Shown: positions 1 through 6,875 of the stretch, piece by piece
How the letters are laid out: each line of letters starts with the position of its first letter
Numbering within the stretch: the first letter of the stretch is position 1
From: DASQJL01 sp035689165
Lineage (GTDB): Bacteria > Eisenbacteria > RBG-16-71-46 > SZUA-252
Assembly: GCA_035689165.1 (NCBI GenBank)
Contig: DASSLZ010000109.1
Span: forward strand, 1-12,967
Reading direction: 5' to 3'
DNA length: 12,967 bases
The notes under the pieces: model-generated
What the model was told of the DNA's origin: nothing
The model's database searches: none
Seen by the model: only the letters and a program-made list of their open reading frames with translations
Made by a program: the position numbers and the translations under genes

Positions 1-2079
1 ATGCACGTCATGTCGCTCGCCGATCCCGAGAATCCCGTCGACCTCGCCTCGTACACCAAGGACTACGTGCACGATTCGTGGGTGCGCGGCACGCGGCTCC
101 ACGCCTTCTGCATCTCGAGCAACACGGTCCGGATCTTCGACCTGAGCAACCCCTCGGCGCCGGTCGAGCAATCCTCCTGGAGCTACCTGAACGCCAAGTC
201 GCACAGCGGCGAGACCTCCAAGGACGGCCGGTATCTCTACGTCTGCGACGAGGTGAACTACTCCACGATGAAGGTCTTCGACATCCAGGACATCCTGGCG
301 CATCCGCTCGTGTACGAGACCACCGTGAATCCGCTCTCGATCGTGCACAACGTGCACGTGAAGCAGGACACCGCGTTCGTCGCCTGGTACACGGAGGGGG
401 TGCATCTGTTCGACATCACCGACCCGACGCTGCCGGCGGAGTTCGGCTGGTACGACACCTATCCCTCGTATTCGGGCGGCTACCACGGCGTCTGGGAAGT
501 GGCGTGCGGATTTCCGTCGGGGACCTTCATCGCGAGCGACATCGAGAGCGGCCTCTGGATCTTCCGCACCGTCCGAAACTACGGCGTGGTCAAGGTGCGC
601 GCCCGGGACGAACTGGGACAGCCCCTGACCGGCGTGGACGTGGTCCATGTGGAGTCCGCCGAGGATTCCACGCAGACCGGCATGACCGCCGGGGCGCGGA
701 TCGCGCTCGCGCCGGGTGCCTCCACCCTGCGACTGTCGAAGTTCGGCTACGAGACGGCGTTCGTCAGCGACAACGTGACGGTCGGAAGCCGGGACAGCTT
801 CGTGGTCACGATGAAGTGGGTGGCGGCCACCGCGCTCACGGGCGTGGTGCGGCGGTCCTCGGACGCGGCGGCGATTCAGGACGCGGCGATCACGCTCGAG
901 AACACGCCGCTCTCGGCGGTCACGGTCTCGACGGGGGTCTACAACATCGCGGGCGTGCCCCGGGGGAGCTACGTCCTGAGCGCCTATCGCCCGGGCTACG
1001 CCCCGGCCTCGCGCGTGGTCGTCGCCGAGCCCGGCGTGGCCCGGAGCGCGGATTTCAAGCTGCTCCCGGCCGCCTGGTACGACTCCTGTGACACGAACCG
1101 GGGATGGAGCCTTGCCGACGCGGACGACAATGCCGCGGCCGGACGGTGGGAGCGCGCGATTCCGAACGGAACGACGGGGCAGAACGCGCCCCGACTTCCG
1201 CTCGCGTCGGGCGCCACGCCTGGGGGGGACCGTCTGGCGTTTGGGGCAGCGGCCGCGGGCGGCGGCGTCCCGCTCCGCGACGCGCAGCACGACGAGCCGG
1301 CGGAGGGGATGCTTCCGGTCGGTCCGGTCGCGCCGGGCGTCGACGCGACGACCGGAACGGGGACCGGCTACTGCTTCGTCACCGGGAACGGTCCGGCCGG
1401 CGGCGATCCGGCGGCGTCGGACGTGGACGGCGGCAAGACCACGCTGACCACGCCGCCGATCGACCTGACCGCCATGACGGAGCCGATGCTCTCCTGGTCG
1501 CGGTGGTTCCACATGAACACGCCCGGCGAGCCCGACTCGTTCGTGATCCAGATCAGCCGCGACGGTCTGAGCTGGGTCACGGTCCGCTCGCTGATTCAGA
1601 GCCACCCCGAATGGCATCAGGACGTGATCCGCGTGAAGGACTACATCGCGCCCAGCGCCACCGTGCGCGTGCGCTTCATCGCGCAGGACCAGCCGCCCGC
1701 CGACGGCGTCGTGGAGGCGGGCGTGGACGACTTCATGGCCTACGACGCCGCGCTCCAGCCCGCCAACGTCGACGACACCACCGCGACCGCTCCCGGCGCG
1801 CCGCCGCTGGCGCTGGACTCGCCGAGACCGAATCCCGCCTCGCGCGAGGCGTCGGTGACGCTGCGCTTACGGGCGGCGGGTTCGGTGCGGGTCGGCGTGT
1901 TCGACGCGGCCGGCCGCCATGTCGCGACGATCTTCGATGGAACGGCTCCGGCGGGCCCGCTGGCGGTGCGCTGGGACGGCAGGGACGTACGGGGCCGCGC
2001 GGCGGGCAGCGGCGTCTACTGGATCCGCGCCGAGGCGGCGGGGGAGAAGCGGACGACGAGACTGGTGTGGGTGCGGTGA
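1..2079 (+). CDS. Choice-of-anchor-B (LVIVD-repeat) secreted protein with carboxypeptidase-regulatory-like and FlgD-like C-terminal domains, 5' partial
   Basis: Extracellular or surface multidomain protein of unknown substrate; 692 codons are visible. The first in-window ATG is probably not the true start, because the frame is open from base 1, no signal peptide is visible and the protein begins inside a repeat. Residues 1-190 carry beta-propeller-type repeats with the pattern FD(L/I)xxPxxP (near 4-14, 43-55, 89-101, 134-146), as in LVIVD/choice-of-anchor-B proteins. Residues about 195-273 and 278-353 are two carboxypeptidase-regulatory-like beta sandwiches; the second has a typical GVYNIAGVPRGSYVLSA segment. 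Residues about 357-590 look like a jelly-roll module (DSCDTNRGW opening, TPPIDL and FVIQISRDG strands). Residues about 603-692 form a FlgD-like/type-IX-sorting-like domain (SPRPNPA, GRHVATI, SGVYWIRAEA). Such tails usually mark secretion or surface anchoring. It is followed by a convergent region rather than an operon partner. Family assignment is good; biological role is unknown. Confidence 0.85.
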   Translation: MHVMSLADPENPVDLASYTKDYVHDSWVRGTRLHAFCISSNTVRIFDLSNPSAPVEQSSWSYLNAKSHSGETSKDGRYLYVCDEVNYSTMKVFDIQDILAHPLVYETTVNPLSIVHNVHVKQDTAFVAWYTEGVHLFDITDPTLPAEFGWYDTYPSYSGGYHGVWEVACGFPSGTFIASDIESGLWIFRTVRNYGVVKVRARDELGQPLTGVDVVHVESAEDSTQTGMTAGARIALAPGASTLRLSKFGYETAFVSDNVTVGSRDSFVVTMKWVAATALTGVVRRSSDAAAIQDAAITLENTPLSAVTVSTGVYNIAGVPRGSYVLSAYRPGYAPASRVVVAEPGVARSADFKLLPAAWYDSCDTNRGWSLADADDNAAAGRWERAIPNGTTGQNAPRLPLASGATPGGDRLAFGAAAAGGGVPLRDAQHDEPAEGMLPVGPVAPGVDATTGTGTGYCFVTGNGPAGGDPAASDVDGGKTTLTTPPIDLTAMTEPMLSWSRWFHMNTPGEPDSFVIQISRDGLSWVTVRSLIQSHPEWHQDVIRVKDYIAPSATVRVRFIAQDQPPADGVVEAGVDDFMAYDAALQPANVDDTTATAPGAPPLALDSPRPNPASREASVTLRLRAAGSVRVGVFDAAGRHVATIFDGTAPAGPLAVRWDGRDVRGRAAGSGVYWIRAEAAGEKRTTRLVWVR

Positions 2080-2187
2080 GGCTCAGCTACGGGACGAGGA
2101 AGCCTGGAGAGTGACTGGCGTCGGGTGCGACACGGACTTGAGAGAGACGTGTAGCGTGGCACAAGGAACGTCTTCCAGAACATGTCA

Positions 2188-2217
2188 CACTGCGGCCGCT
2201 CCACTGCAGCCGCTCCA
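2188..2217. repeat. 14-bp tandem duplication
   Basis: Two adjacent copies of a 14-bp unit, CACTGCGGCCGCTC (2188-2201) and CACTGCAGCCGCTC (2202-2215), differ at one base (G2194 versus A2208). A further CA at 2216-2217 begins a third copy. It is non-coding and its function is unknown; slippage duplication is the simplest explanation. Confidence 0.75.
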
Positions 2218-2273
2218 TGATGAACTGACCCTCCGAAGCATTAATATATAAGTTAATATGGCCTATCGTTCAA

Positions 2274-2375
2274 CATACTCCAGAGTATGCACGATGTGCC
2301 GCTTCGGCACAGATCGCCGCAATCAGTGGATGTATACCGCACCTGGATTCTGGGTGAGCCGCCGCCGATTGCGGC
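2274..2375. repeat. Cluster of three perfect inverted repeats
   Basis: Three consecutive inverted repeats are seen: CATACTC/GAGTATG (2274-2280 and 2283-2289, 2-bp gap), GTGCCG/CGGCAC (2296-2301 and 2305-2310, CTT loop), and GCCGCAATC/GATTGCGGC (2316-2324 and 2367-2375, 42-nt interior). The third starts 28 bp beyond the mlaD stop on the minus strand. They could act in transcription end or mRNA 3' stability for either convergent transcript, or be a small structured RNA. The lack of U-tracts argues against a classical intrinsic terminator. Confidence 0.5.
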
Positions 2376-2403
2376 CGGGAGCGCAGAACCCGGCGGGCCC
2401 TCT

Positions 2404-3330
2404 CTAGAACAAACTGAACTTGAAGTACTTCTTGGGGTCCTTCTCGATCTCCGCCATCAGGCGCTTCATCGAGCCCATCAGCGCCTTCGTATCCTCGTAA
2501 AGCGTCGAGTCGGCCATCAGCTTGCCCATCGAACCTTTGCCCCCCTCCATCAGCGCCATCACCGAATCCATCCGCGCGGTGCTCGAGGCGAGATTCCGGT
2601 GCAGCTCGCCGTTGTTCATCAGCTGCGCCAGCGTCCCCTCGCCGTGCTGCATCCGCCAGGAGAGGCTGTCGAAGGAGGCGGCCAGAGCCATCAGGCGGTC
2701 GGCCACGCGGGACTGGGTCTGGTTCATGCGCGCGGCGAGATCGCTCGCGTTCCGGCTCATCGCGACCAGGTTGTCGTAGAGCTTCTCGTCCTGGGCCAGC
2801 CGCCCCAGGGTGCCGCGCCCGTTCGTGAAGCCGCGCGTCGCGGCGTTCAGGTTGGAGAGAATCACCTCCACGCTGTCCGCCATCCCCTTGGCCTGGGTGA
2901 GCAGGACCTGGGGGTCGGTGATGATGGCGGGCTGGATCTCCTCGTCGCTCGCGATCATCGGGAGCGCCTCGTTTCCCGCGTCGAGCGCGATGTACAGCTC
3001 GGAGAGGAAGCCCACGGTCGTGATGCGCGCGGTCGCGCCTTGATGGAGGCGCGCGCGGGTGCCGTCCTTCACGCCCATCACCACCTTCACGACGTTGGTG
3101 CTGTCGCCCAGCTCGATCTTGCGCACGGTGCCGACCGGGACGCCGTTCAGGCGGACGGGAGAGCCGGTCTCCAGCCCGCCGACGTTGGCGAAGTGGACCG
3201 TAATCTCCTCCTCCTTCCCGAACTTGAAGCTGCCCGACTGGAACGTGGCCCAGAGGATCAGGGCGAGCGCGATCAGCGACAGGATCCCGACCTGGAGCTT
3301 CATGAAGGGCACCTGCCCGGTTCGCTTCAC
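2404..3330 (-). CDS. mlaD: MlaD-type MCE lipid-binding protein with extended C-terminal helical region
   Basis: Periplasmic substrate-binding component of an Mla-type ABC lipid transporter; MCE proteins bind lipid and bridge the periplasm. The 308-residue product has one N-terminal membrane anchor (about 10-28) and no signal cleavage site. A single MCE domain follows at about 40-118 (VHFANVGGLETGSPVRLNGV, then GATARITT and LSELYIAL). A long, probably helical region spans 140-300 and the protein ends in KKYFKFSLF, a familiar MlaD-type ending. It is much longer than E. coli MlaD (about 183 residues); the extra length carries three copies of a GxG(T/S)(L/M)xxL motif (about 170-188, 229-247, 263-281). 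The start is GTG, chosen because GGGAGGA (plus-strand 3336-3342) lies 5 nt upstream. An internal ATG at 3303 would cut the anchor shorter. It is last in the operon, 13 bp after mlaF. Confidence 0.93.
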   Translation of the reverse strand: MKRTGQVPFMKLQVGILSLIALALILWATFQSGSFKFGKEEEITVHFANVGGLETGSPVRLNGVPVGTVRKIELGDSTNVVKVVMGVKDGTRARLHQGATARITTVGFLSELYIALDAGNEALPMIASDEEIQPAIITDPQVLLTQAKGMADSVEVILSNLNAATRGFTNGRGTLGRLAQDEKLYDNLVAMSRNASDLAARMNQTQSRVADRLMALAASFDSLSWRMQHGEGTLAQLMNNGELHRNLASSTARMDSVMALMEGGKGSMGKLMADSTLYEDTKALMGSMKRLMAEIEKDPKKYFKFSLF

Positions 3331-3343
3331 GCCATTCCTCCCG

Positions 3344-4144
3344 TCACTGAGGCGCCGTGGGCCGCGGGGTCCCCGGAACCGTGACGACGCGCTGCGTCGC
3401 GGCCAGGACCGCCTTGCGGAACGGGGCCAGGAATTCGCTGATGAACGGCTCGTTGGTGCGGGCCAGATCGGCCGGCGTGCCCTCGAACACGAGCCGTCCC
3501 TCGTTCAGCACCGCCATGGTGTTCCCCACCTTGAACGCATCGGCGATGTCGTGGGTCACCATGACCGACGTCTTCTTCATGCGGTCGCGCAGCTCCACGA
3601 TGAGATCGGTGATCCGCTCCGCGCTCTGAGGGTCCAGGCCGGTCGTCGGCTCGTCGTAGAGGAGGATCTGCGGATTGCGCGCCGCGAGCGCGCGCGCGAT
3701 CGCCACGCGCCGCTGCATCCCGCCCGAGAGCTGATCCGGCATCCGGTCGATCAGGTCCGGATCCAGCCCCACCAGCTCCAGGTGCGCGCGAACGGTCCCT
3801 TCCAGCTCCTCGTCGGGCACGTTGTCGTGCTCGATCAGGGAGAACGCCACGTTCTCGCCGACCGTCATCGAGTCGAAGAGCGCCCCTTGCTGGAACACCA
3901 TCCCGATGCGCTGGCGGATCTGCCGGAGGCGTTTCTCGCTCATCTTCGTGATGTCCTCGTTGTCGATCCGGATCACGCCCGCGTCGGGCCTTGCCAGGCC
4001 CAGCAGCAGACGAAGCGTCGTGCTCTTCCCCGAGCCGGACGGGCCCAGGATGACCGTCGTTCCGCCCAGGGGAACGTTGAAGGTGATGTCCCGGAGGATC
4101 GGGCGGCCGTCGATCGAGTAGTCGACATGTTCGAACGAGATCAT
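3344..4144 (-). CDS. mlaF: Mla-type ABC transporter ATP-binding protein
   Basis: Cytoplasmic ATPase that drives lipid transport with the MlaE permease and MlaD. The 266-residue product has all ABC motifs: Walker A GPSGSGKST (34-42), Q-loop Q85 (MVFQQGALFDS, typical of the MlaF group), signature LSGGMQRR (139-146), Walker B ILLYDEP (160-166), D-loop GLDP (169-172) and switch histidine H198. The C-terminal tail of about 30 residues (after 235) is proline-rich at its end. The ATG is 6 bp after the mlaE stop, with GGTGAG overlapping that stop as a likely ribosome-binding site, so translation is probably coupled. Adjacent MlaE and MlaD homologues settle the assignment over a generic ABC ATPase. 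Confidence 0.95.
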   Translation of the reverse strand: MISFEHVDYSIDGRPILRDITFNVPLGGTTVILGPSGSGKSTTLRLLLGLARPDAGVIRIDNEDITKMSEKRLRQIRQRIGMVFQQGALFDSMTVGENVAFSLIEHDNVPDEELEGTVRAHLELVGLDPDLIDRMPDQLSGGMQRRVAIARALAARNPQILLYDEPTTGLDPQSAERITDLIVELRDRMKKTSVMVTHDIADAFKVGNTMAVLNEGRLVFEGTPADLARTNEPFISEFLAPFRKAVLAATQRVVTVPGTPRPTAPQ

Positions 4145-4150
4145 AGGCGC

Positions 4151-4930
4151 TCACCAACCCAGGATGCGAAACACGAGCCGCGTGCACACGCCGTCAGCCA
4201 CCAGGATTCCCACGGAGGAGATGACGACCGACTCCGTGGTCGAGACACCCACCCCCTTCGCCCCTCCCGCGGACCGGAATCCGCGCCAGCAGGCCACCGT
4301 GGCGATCATCAGCGCGAAGACGAACGGCTTGATCATGCCGACCAGCACGTTCTTGGGCGTCAGGTACTTGAGCACGCCTGAATAGTATGACTCGACCGGC
4401 AGATGGTACTGCAACCCCACGAACCCGCCGCCGACCACGGCGAGCGCGTCGCCGATGATCACGAGCACGGGGAGCGCGATCAGGAGCGCCGCCACGCGCG
4501 GCACGACGAGCCGCTTCATCGGGTCGGAGCCGAACGCCACCAGGGCGTCGATCTGGTCGCTGGAGCGCATCGCTCCGATCTCCGCCGTGATCCCCGCCGA
4601 CATGCGCGAGGCCACCACCATTCCCGTCAGGACGGGGCCGAGAGCCCGGACGACCGAGATCACCATGAAGTGCCCGAGCTGCGACTTGGCGCCCGTGTTC
4701 GCCAGCTCGCGCACCAGCTGGATCGCGAGCGCCTGTCCCGCCACCGCGGCCGATACGACCACGATCAGGAGCGACCCCACCAGGGCGAAGTGGAGCTGGC
4801 TCAGGAACTCGCGCCCGTAGTACGGAGGCGTGAAGGTCGCCCGGATCGCGTCCCAGGCGAAGAGCACGAAATCCTGCACGACCTCCAGGATGCGGCGCAG
4901 CCGCTCGACGATCGCCGCGATCAGGCCCAC
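4151..4930 (-). CDS. mlaE: MlaE-family ABC transporter permease
   Basis: Inner-membrane permease of the Mla-type lipid transporter, with MlaF as ATPase and MlaD as the bound MCE protein. The 259-residue length is normal for the family. An amphipathic N-terminal stretch (1-37) precedes about five hydrophobic segments (near 47-73, 87-108, 144-170, 196-215, 232-255). Family features include ALGPVLTGMVVASRMSAG followed by AEIGAMRSSDQIDAL, and LVVPRVAALLIALPVL. The GTG start has AGGA four bases upstream (plus-strand 4935-4938) and lies 28 bp after the stop of the hydroxylase gene on the same strand. Direction of transport (import to or export from the inner membrane) cannot be told from sequence. 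No mlaA, mlaB or mlaC is in the window. Confidence 0.94.
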   Translation of the reverse strand: MGLIAAIVERLRRILEVVQDFVLFAWDAIRATFTPPYYGREFLSQLHFALVGSLLIVVVSAAVAGQALAIQLVRELANTGAKSQLGHFMVISVVRALGPVLTGMVVASRMSAGITAEIGAMRSSDQIDALVAFGSDPMKRLVVPRVAALLIALPVLVIIGDALAVVGGGFVGLQYHLPVESYYSGVLKYLTPKNVLVGMIKPFVFALMIATVACWRGFRSAGGAKGVGVSTTESVVISSVGILVADGVCTRLVFRILGW

Positions 4931-4958
4931 GGCGTCCTGCCGGCTCGCCGCGGAGGCG

Positions 4959-5612
4959 TCAGCGTCCCTTCGGTTTGGTGCCGAAGATGTAGTCCCAGAG
5001 AGGGGAGCTGACCCCGAACCGGTGCTCGGGGGTCTTGTAGTGGTGGAGCAGGTGGTAGCGCTTCACGAACTTGAGGAAGCCCCACGTCATCGAGAGGTGG
5101 TGCTCCGCGTAGTGCATCATGTCGTAGGCGATGTAGCCGGTCACGAATCCGGCGAACAGCGGCGCCACCCAGAGCGGGAGCCCGAAGATCGTGCCGATCA
5201 GGGTCTTGAAGAAGAGGAAGAAGAGGATGGCGAGCGGGATGCTCAGGACCGGCGGCATGACCAGGCGCGTCTTGCACTGCGGCTGCTCGTGGTGGACGCC
5301 GTGCACCAGGTACCACGCCCGCTTCAGGAACGGAAGCTGCGGCTCCCAGTGGAACAGGTAGCGATGCAGCATGTATTCGGAGAAGCTCCAGACCAGGAGC
5401 CCCACCGTGTACATGCCGAACACCGGCCCGATGGCGCCGCCCCCCTGCTCGCGGAAGGCACGCGCCAGGAAGAAGAGCACCACCGGCACGTAGAGCACGA
5501 GCACCACGGCCGGGTGGATGTGGGTGAAGGACTCGAGGAAGTCCGACTTGAAGAGCCGGATCGGCTCCTCGCTGTGGTTGATCGGCAGGTCGCCGTAGTT
5601 CGCCTTGGCCAT
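4959..5612 (-). CDS. Fatty acid hydroxylase / sterol desaturase superfamily membrane protein (fatty acid 2-hydroxylase-like)
   Basis: Membrane di-iron oxygenase that probably hydroxylates acyl chains of a membrane lipid. The 217-residue product has the histidine clusters of the superfamily: HRYLFH (83-88), HGVHH (104-108), HYAEHH (167-172) and HLLHH (187-191). RLVMPP (116-121), GYIAYDMMHY (159-168) and FGVSSPLWDYIFGT (199-212) match the C-terminal domain of eukaryotic and bacterial fatty acid 2-hydroxylases more than generic sterol desaturases. Four or so hydrophobic segments (about 35-53, 61-80, 122-143, 147-163) are present. No cytochrome b5 domain is fused, unlike Scs7/FA2H, so an external electron donor is needed. 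The ATG start has GGAGG (plus-strand 5623-5627) 10 nt upstream; the open frame runs further up but only antisense to queE. It is first in the operon with mlaEFD. The substrate is not deducible. Confidence 0.88.
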   Translation of the reverse strand: MAKANYGDLPINHSEEPIRLFKSDFLESFTHIHPAVVLVLYVPVVLFFLARAFREQGGGAIGPVFGMYTVGLLVWSFSEYMLHRYLFHWEPQLPFLKRAWYLVHGVHHEQPQCKTRLVMPPVLSIPLAILFFLFFKTLIGTIFGLPLWVAPLFAGFVTGYIAYDMMHYAEHHLSMTWGFLKFVKRYHLLHHYKTPEHRFGVSSPLWDYIFGTKPKGR

Positions 5613-5678
5613 GGTCGCGCAACCTCCGTTCCTGTTGCCTGCCGGGCAGTTCCGTCGGCCCGGGGTCGATTGCCCGGG

Positions 5679-5707
5679 ATTGTACGAACGCCCACGGAAC
5701 AGGTCAA
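5679..5707 (-). promoter_or_regulatory. Sigma-70-type promoter for the hydroxylase-mlaEFD operon
   Basis: On the minus strand there is TTGACC (plus 5707-5702) as -35, exactly 17 bp of spacer, then TACAAT (plus 5684-5679) as -10. These match the consensus at 5 of 6 bases each. The predicted start of transcription near 5672 would give a leader of about 60 nt carrying the GGAGG ribosome-binding site. It sits in the only divergent gap upstream of the operon. Confidence 0.75.
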
Positions 5708-5723
5708 TGCCCGGGGAAACCGG

Positions 5724-5729
5724 TAGAAT
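5724..5729 (+). promoter_or_regulatory. Candidate -10 element for a leaderless queE transcript
   Basis: TAGAAT ends 6 nt before the queE ATG, so transcription would begin at or next to the start codon. No Shine-Dalgarno sequence is visible in front of this ATG and no good -35 hexamer lies 16-18 bp upstream. The same spacing recurs before hemG. It abuts the -35 of the minus-strand promoter, so the two promoters may interfere. Confidence 0.4.
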
Positions 5730-5735
5730 CGTCCG

Positions 5736-6431
5736 ATGCCCGGAACTGATCCGAAGCCGCTTCGCGTGAACGAGATCTTCCTCTCCGTCCAGGGGGAGGG
5801 GATCCACGTCGGCGAGCGGACCGTTTTCCTTAGACTCTACGGCTGCCCGCTCCGATGCGTCTGGTGCGACCAGCCCGAGGCGCTCGCCACCAGCGGCATC
5901 GGGCGTTTCGAAACGATGTTGCCGAATGCCATTCGGGATCGAATCCTGGCGTATCCTGCCGTCCGCCGGCTGTGCCTGACCGGCGGGGAGCCGCTGATCG
6001 CTCCCTCGGAATCGCTGGCGTGGCTTCTCGGGGAGCTGCGCGCGGCCGGCTGGTGGATCTCGGTGGAGACGAGCGGGGCGCGCGTGGTCGAGCCGCTCCT
6101 GCCGCTGATCGATTTCTGGACGATCTCGCCCAAGGGGGAGAGCGCCCGGACGTTCGACGGCGATCCTGTGGAGGCCCAGCTCCCGACGCTGCGTCAGCTG
6201 GTGCGCGAGCTGCCCGAGGTCCGGCGCCAGCTCAAGTTCGTGATCCAGTCGGAGGGTGACGTGAGGGACGCGGTCCGGATCCTGGACGCCCTGGAGTACC
6301 GGGGCGCCGTGGTGCTCCAGCCCGAGCATGGCGGCGGGGACGGCCGTGCCGCGTTCGAGTGGTGGCCCTGGGATCGCTACCCCGAGGCGCGGATCATTCC
6401 GCAGACGCACAAGGCGGTGGGGCTGCGATGA
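5736..6431 (+). CDS. queE: 7-carboxy-7-deazaguanine synthase (radical SAM)
   Basis: Cytoplasmic radical SAM enzyme that contracts 6-carboxy-5,6,7,8-tetrahydropterin to 7-carboxy-7-deazaguanine, a step towards preQ0 and queuosine. The 231-residue product has FLSVQGEG (15-22) near the N-terminus and the cluster motif CPLRCVWC with C37, C41 and C44 (CX3CX2C). It also has LTGGEPL (81-87), ISVETSG for SAM and substrate binding, SPKGE, and a C-terminal PQTHK segment. Length is normal. Residue 46, directly after the conserved CD, is Gln where most members have Thr or Ser. The ATG start overlaps no upstream gene and lacks a clear ribosome-binding site. It overlaps queD by 4 bp (ATGA). The neighbouring QueD confirms the pathway; queC and queF are not in the window. 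Confidence 0.93.
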   Translation: MPGTDPKPLRVNEIFLSVQGEGIHVGERTVFLRLYGCPLRCVWCDQPEALATSGIGRFETMLPNAIRDRILAYPAVRRLCLTGGEPLIAPSESLAWLLGELRAAGWWISVETSGARVVEPLLPLIDFWTISPKGESARTFDGDPVEAQLPTLRQLVRELPEVRRQLKFVIQSEGDVRDAVRILDALEYRGAVVLQPEHGGGDGRAAFEWWPWDRYPEARIIPQTHKAVGLR

Positions 6432-6793
6432 ACGTCCGGCTGACCCGCGACTTCACGTTCGAGGCCGCGCATCTCCTCCCGAACGCGCCCGAGGGACACA
6501 AGTGCCGCCGCCTGCACGGGCATTCCTTCCGCGTCGAGGTGACCGTGGAAGGAGCGGTCGATCCGCGCACCGGATGGTTCCTGGACTACGGCGTGATCAA
6601 GGACGCCGTCGAGCCGCTCCGCCGCCAGCTCGACCACTACTACCTGAACGAGATCCCCGGTCTCGAGAACGCCACGTCGGAGATTCTCGCGGGCTGGCTC
6701 TGGGATCGGTTGAAGCCCGCGCTCCCGTCGCTCGCGCGTGTCACGGTCCACGAGACGTGCGAAGCGCGCTGCGAGTACGAGGGCCGCGAGTAG
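6428..6793 (+). CDS. queD: 6-carboxy-5,6,7,8-tetrahydropterin synthase
   Basis: Zinc enzyme that converts dihydroneopterin triphosphate to 6-carboxytetrahydropterin, the substrate of QueE. The 121-residue product has the zinc ligands H15 (FEAAH) and H30/H32 (LHGHSF). It also has catalytic C26 (GHKCRRLHGH), the LDH motif with D69/H70 (LDHYYLN), and E109 (VHETCEARCEY) for pterin binding. Length is typical of bacterial QueD. The start is the ATG of the ATGA overlap with queE, preceded by GGTGGGG within queE; the frame is open further upstream, but that part is inside queE and shows no family match. Product order (QueE before QueD) and overlap imply one transcript and coupled translation. Confidence 0.94.
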   Translation: MNVRLTRDFTFEAAHLLPNAPEGHKCRRLHGHSFRVEVTVEGAVDPRTGWFLDYGVIKDAVEPLRRQLDHYYLNEIPGLENATSEILAGWLWDRLKPALPSLARVTVHETCEARCEYEGRE

Positions 6794-6797
6794 CCGA

Positions 6798-6831
6798 TAG
6801 GTATACCTAAGTACCATCCGCAGGTATCCCT
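6798..6831. promoter_or_regulatory. Palindrome and direct repeat downstream of queD / upstream of coxB
   Basis: TAGGTATACCTA (6798-6809) is a perfect 12-bp palindrome 4 bp after the queD stop. Its core AGGTATACCT recurs as AGGTATCCCT (6822-6831), 9 of 10 identical and 23 bp apart. This resembles a pair of regulator sites in front of the cox operon, but no regulator is known here and no binding protein can be named. Confidence 0.35.
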
Positions 6832-6875
6832 CGGCTCCATAGCGACCCCGCGCAGCATCCCGCATTCTCCCCCGA

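Larger units (their letters stand above)
2080..2403. other. Convergent intergenic region with no supported gene
   Basis: This 324-bp gap lies between the 3' end of the secreted protein and the 3' end of mlaD. Short open frames crossing it are extensions or shadows of the flanking genes and show no family features. It holds a 14-bp tandem duplication (2188-2217), an AT-rich patch around 2238-2260 (ATTAAT at 2240-2245, GTTAAT at 2252-2257) that stands out against the GC-rich surroundings, and three inverted repeats (2274-2375). No clear rho-independent terminator with a U-tract is visible on either strand. Confidence 0.6.

Noticed and set aside
2192..2209. NotI-like GCGGCCGC and PstI-like CTGCAG sites, suggesting vector sequence
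   Set aside because: Both fall within the 14-bp tandem repeat, no other linker or vector sequence is near, and flanking genes continue normally on both sides.
2391..2402. CGGCGGGCCC-type GC-rich stretch after mlaD as a terminator
   Set aside because: It offers only a 4-bp arm with a 1-nt loop and no U-tract, so it is not a credible intrinsic terminator.
2287..3384. Plus-strand 365-codon frame opposite mlaD
   Set aside because: It is His/Arg/Gln-rich low-quality sequence, antisense to a well-supported MCE protein and without a ribosome-binding site.
3327..4187. Second open frame covering mlaF on the same strand
   Set aside because: It is a frame-shifted shadow rich in Arg, Gly and Pro; the other frame contains every ABC ATPase motif.
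5707..5769. ATG at 5707 upstream of queE (same ATGCCCGG context as the true start)
   Set aside because: It is out of frame with queE and ends after 20 codons. It could be a tiny upstream frame, but the repeated octamer is most likely chance in GC-rich DNA.
5613..6410. N-terminal extension of the hydroxylase frame by about 266 codons
   Set aside because: It is antisense to queE, has no family features, crosses the strong promoter and passes the GGAGG ribosome-binding site in front of ATG 5612.
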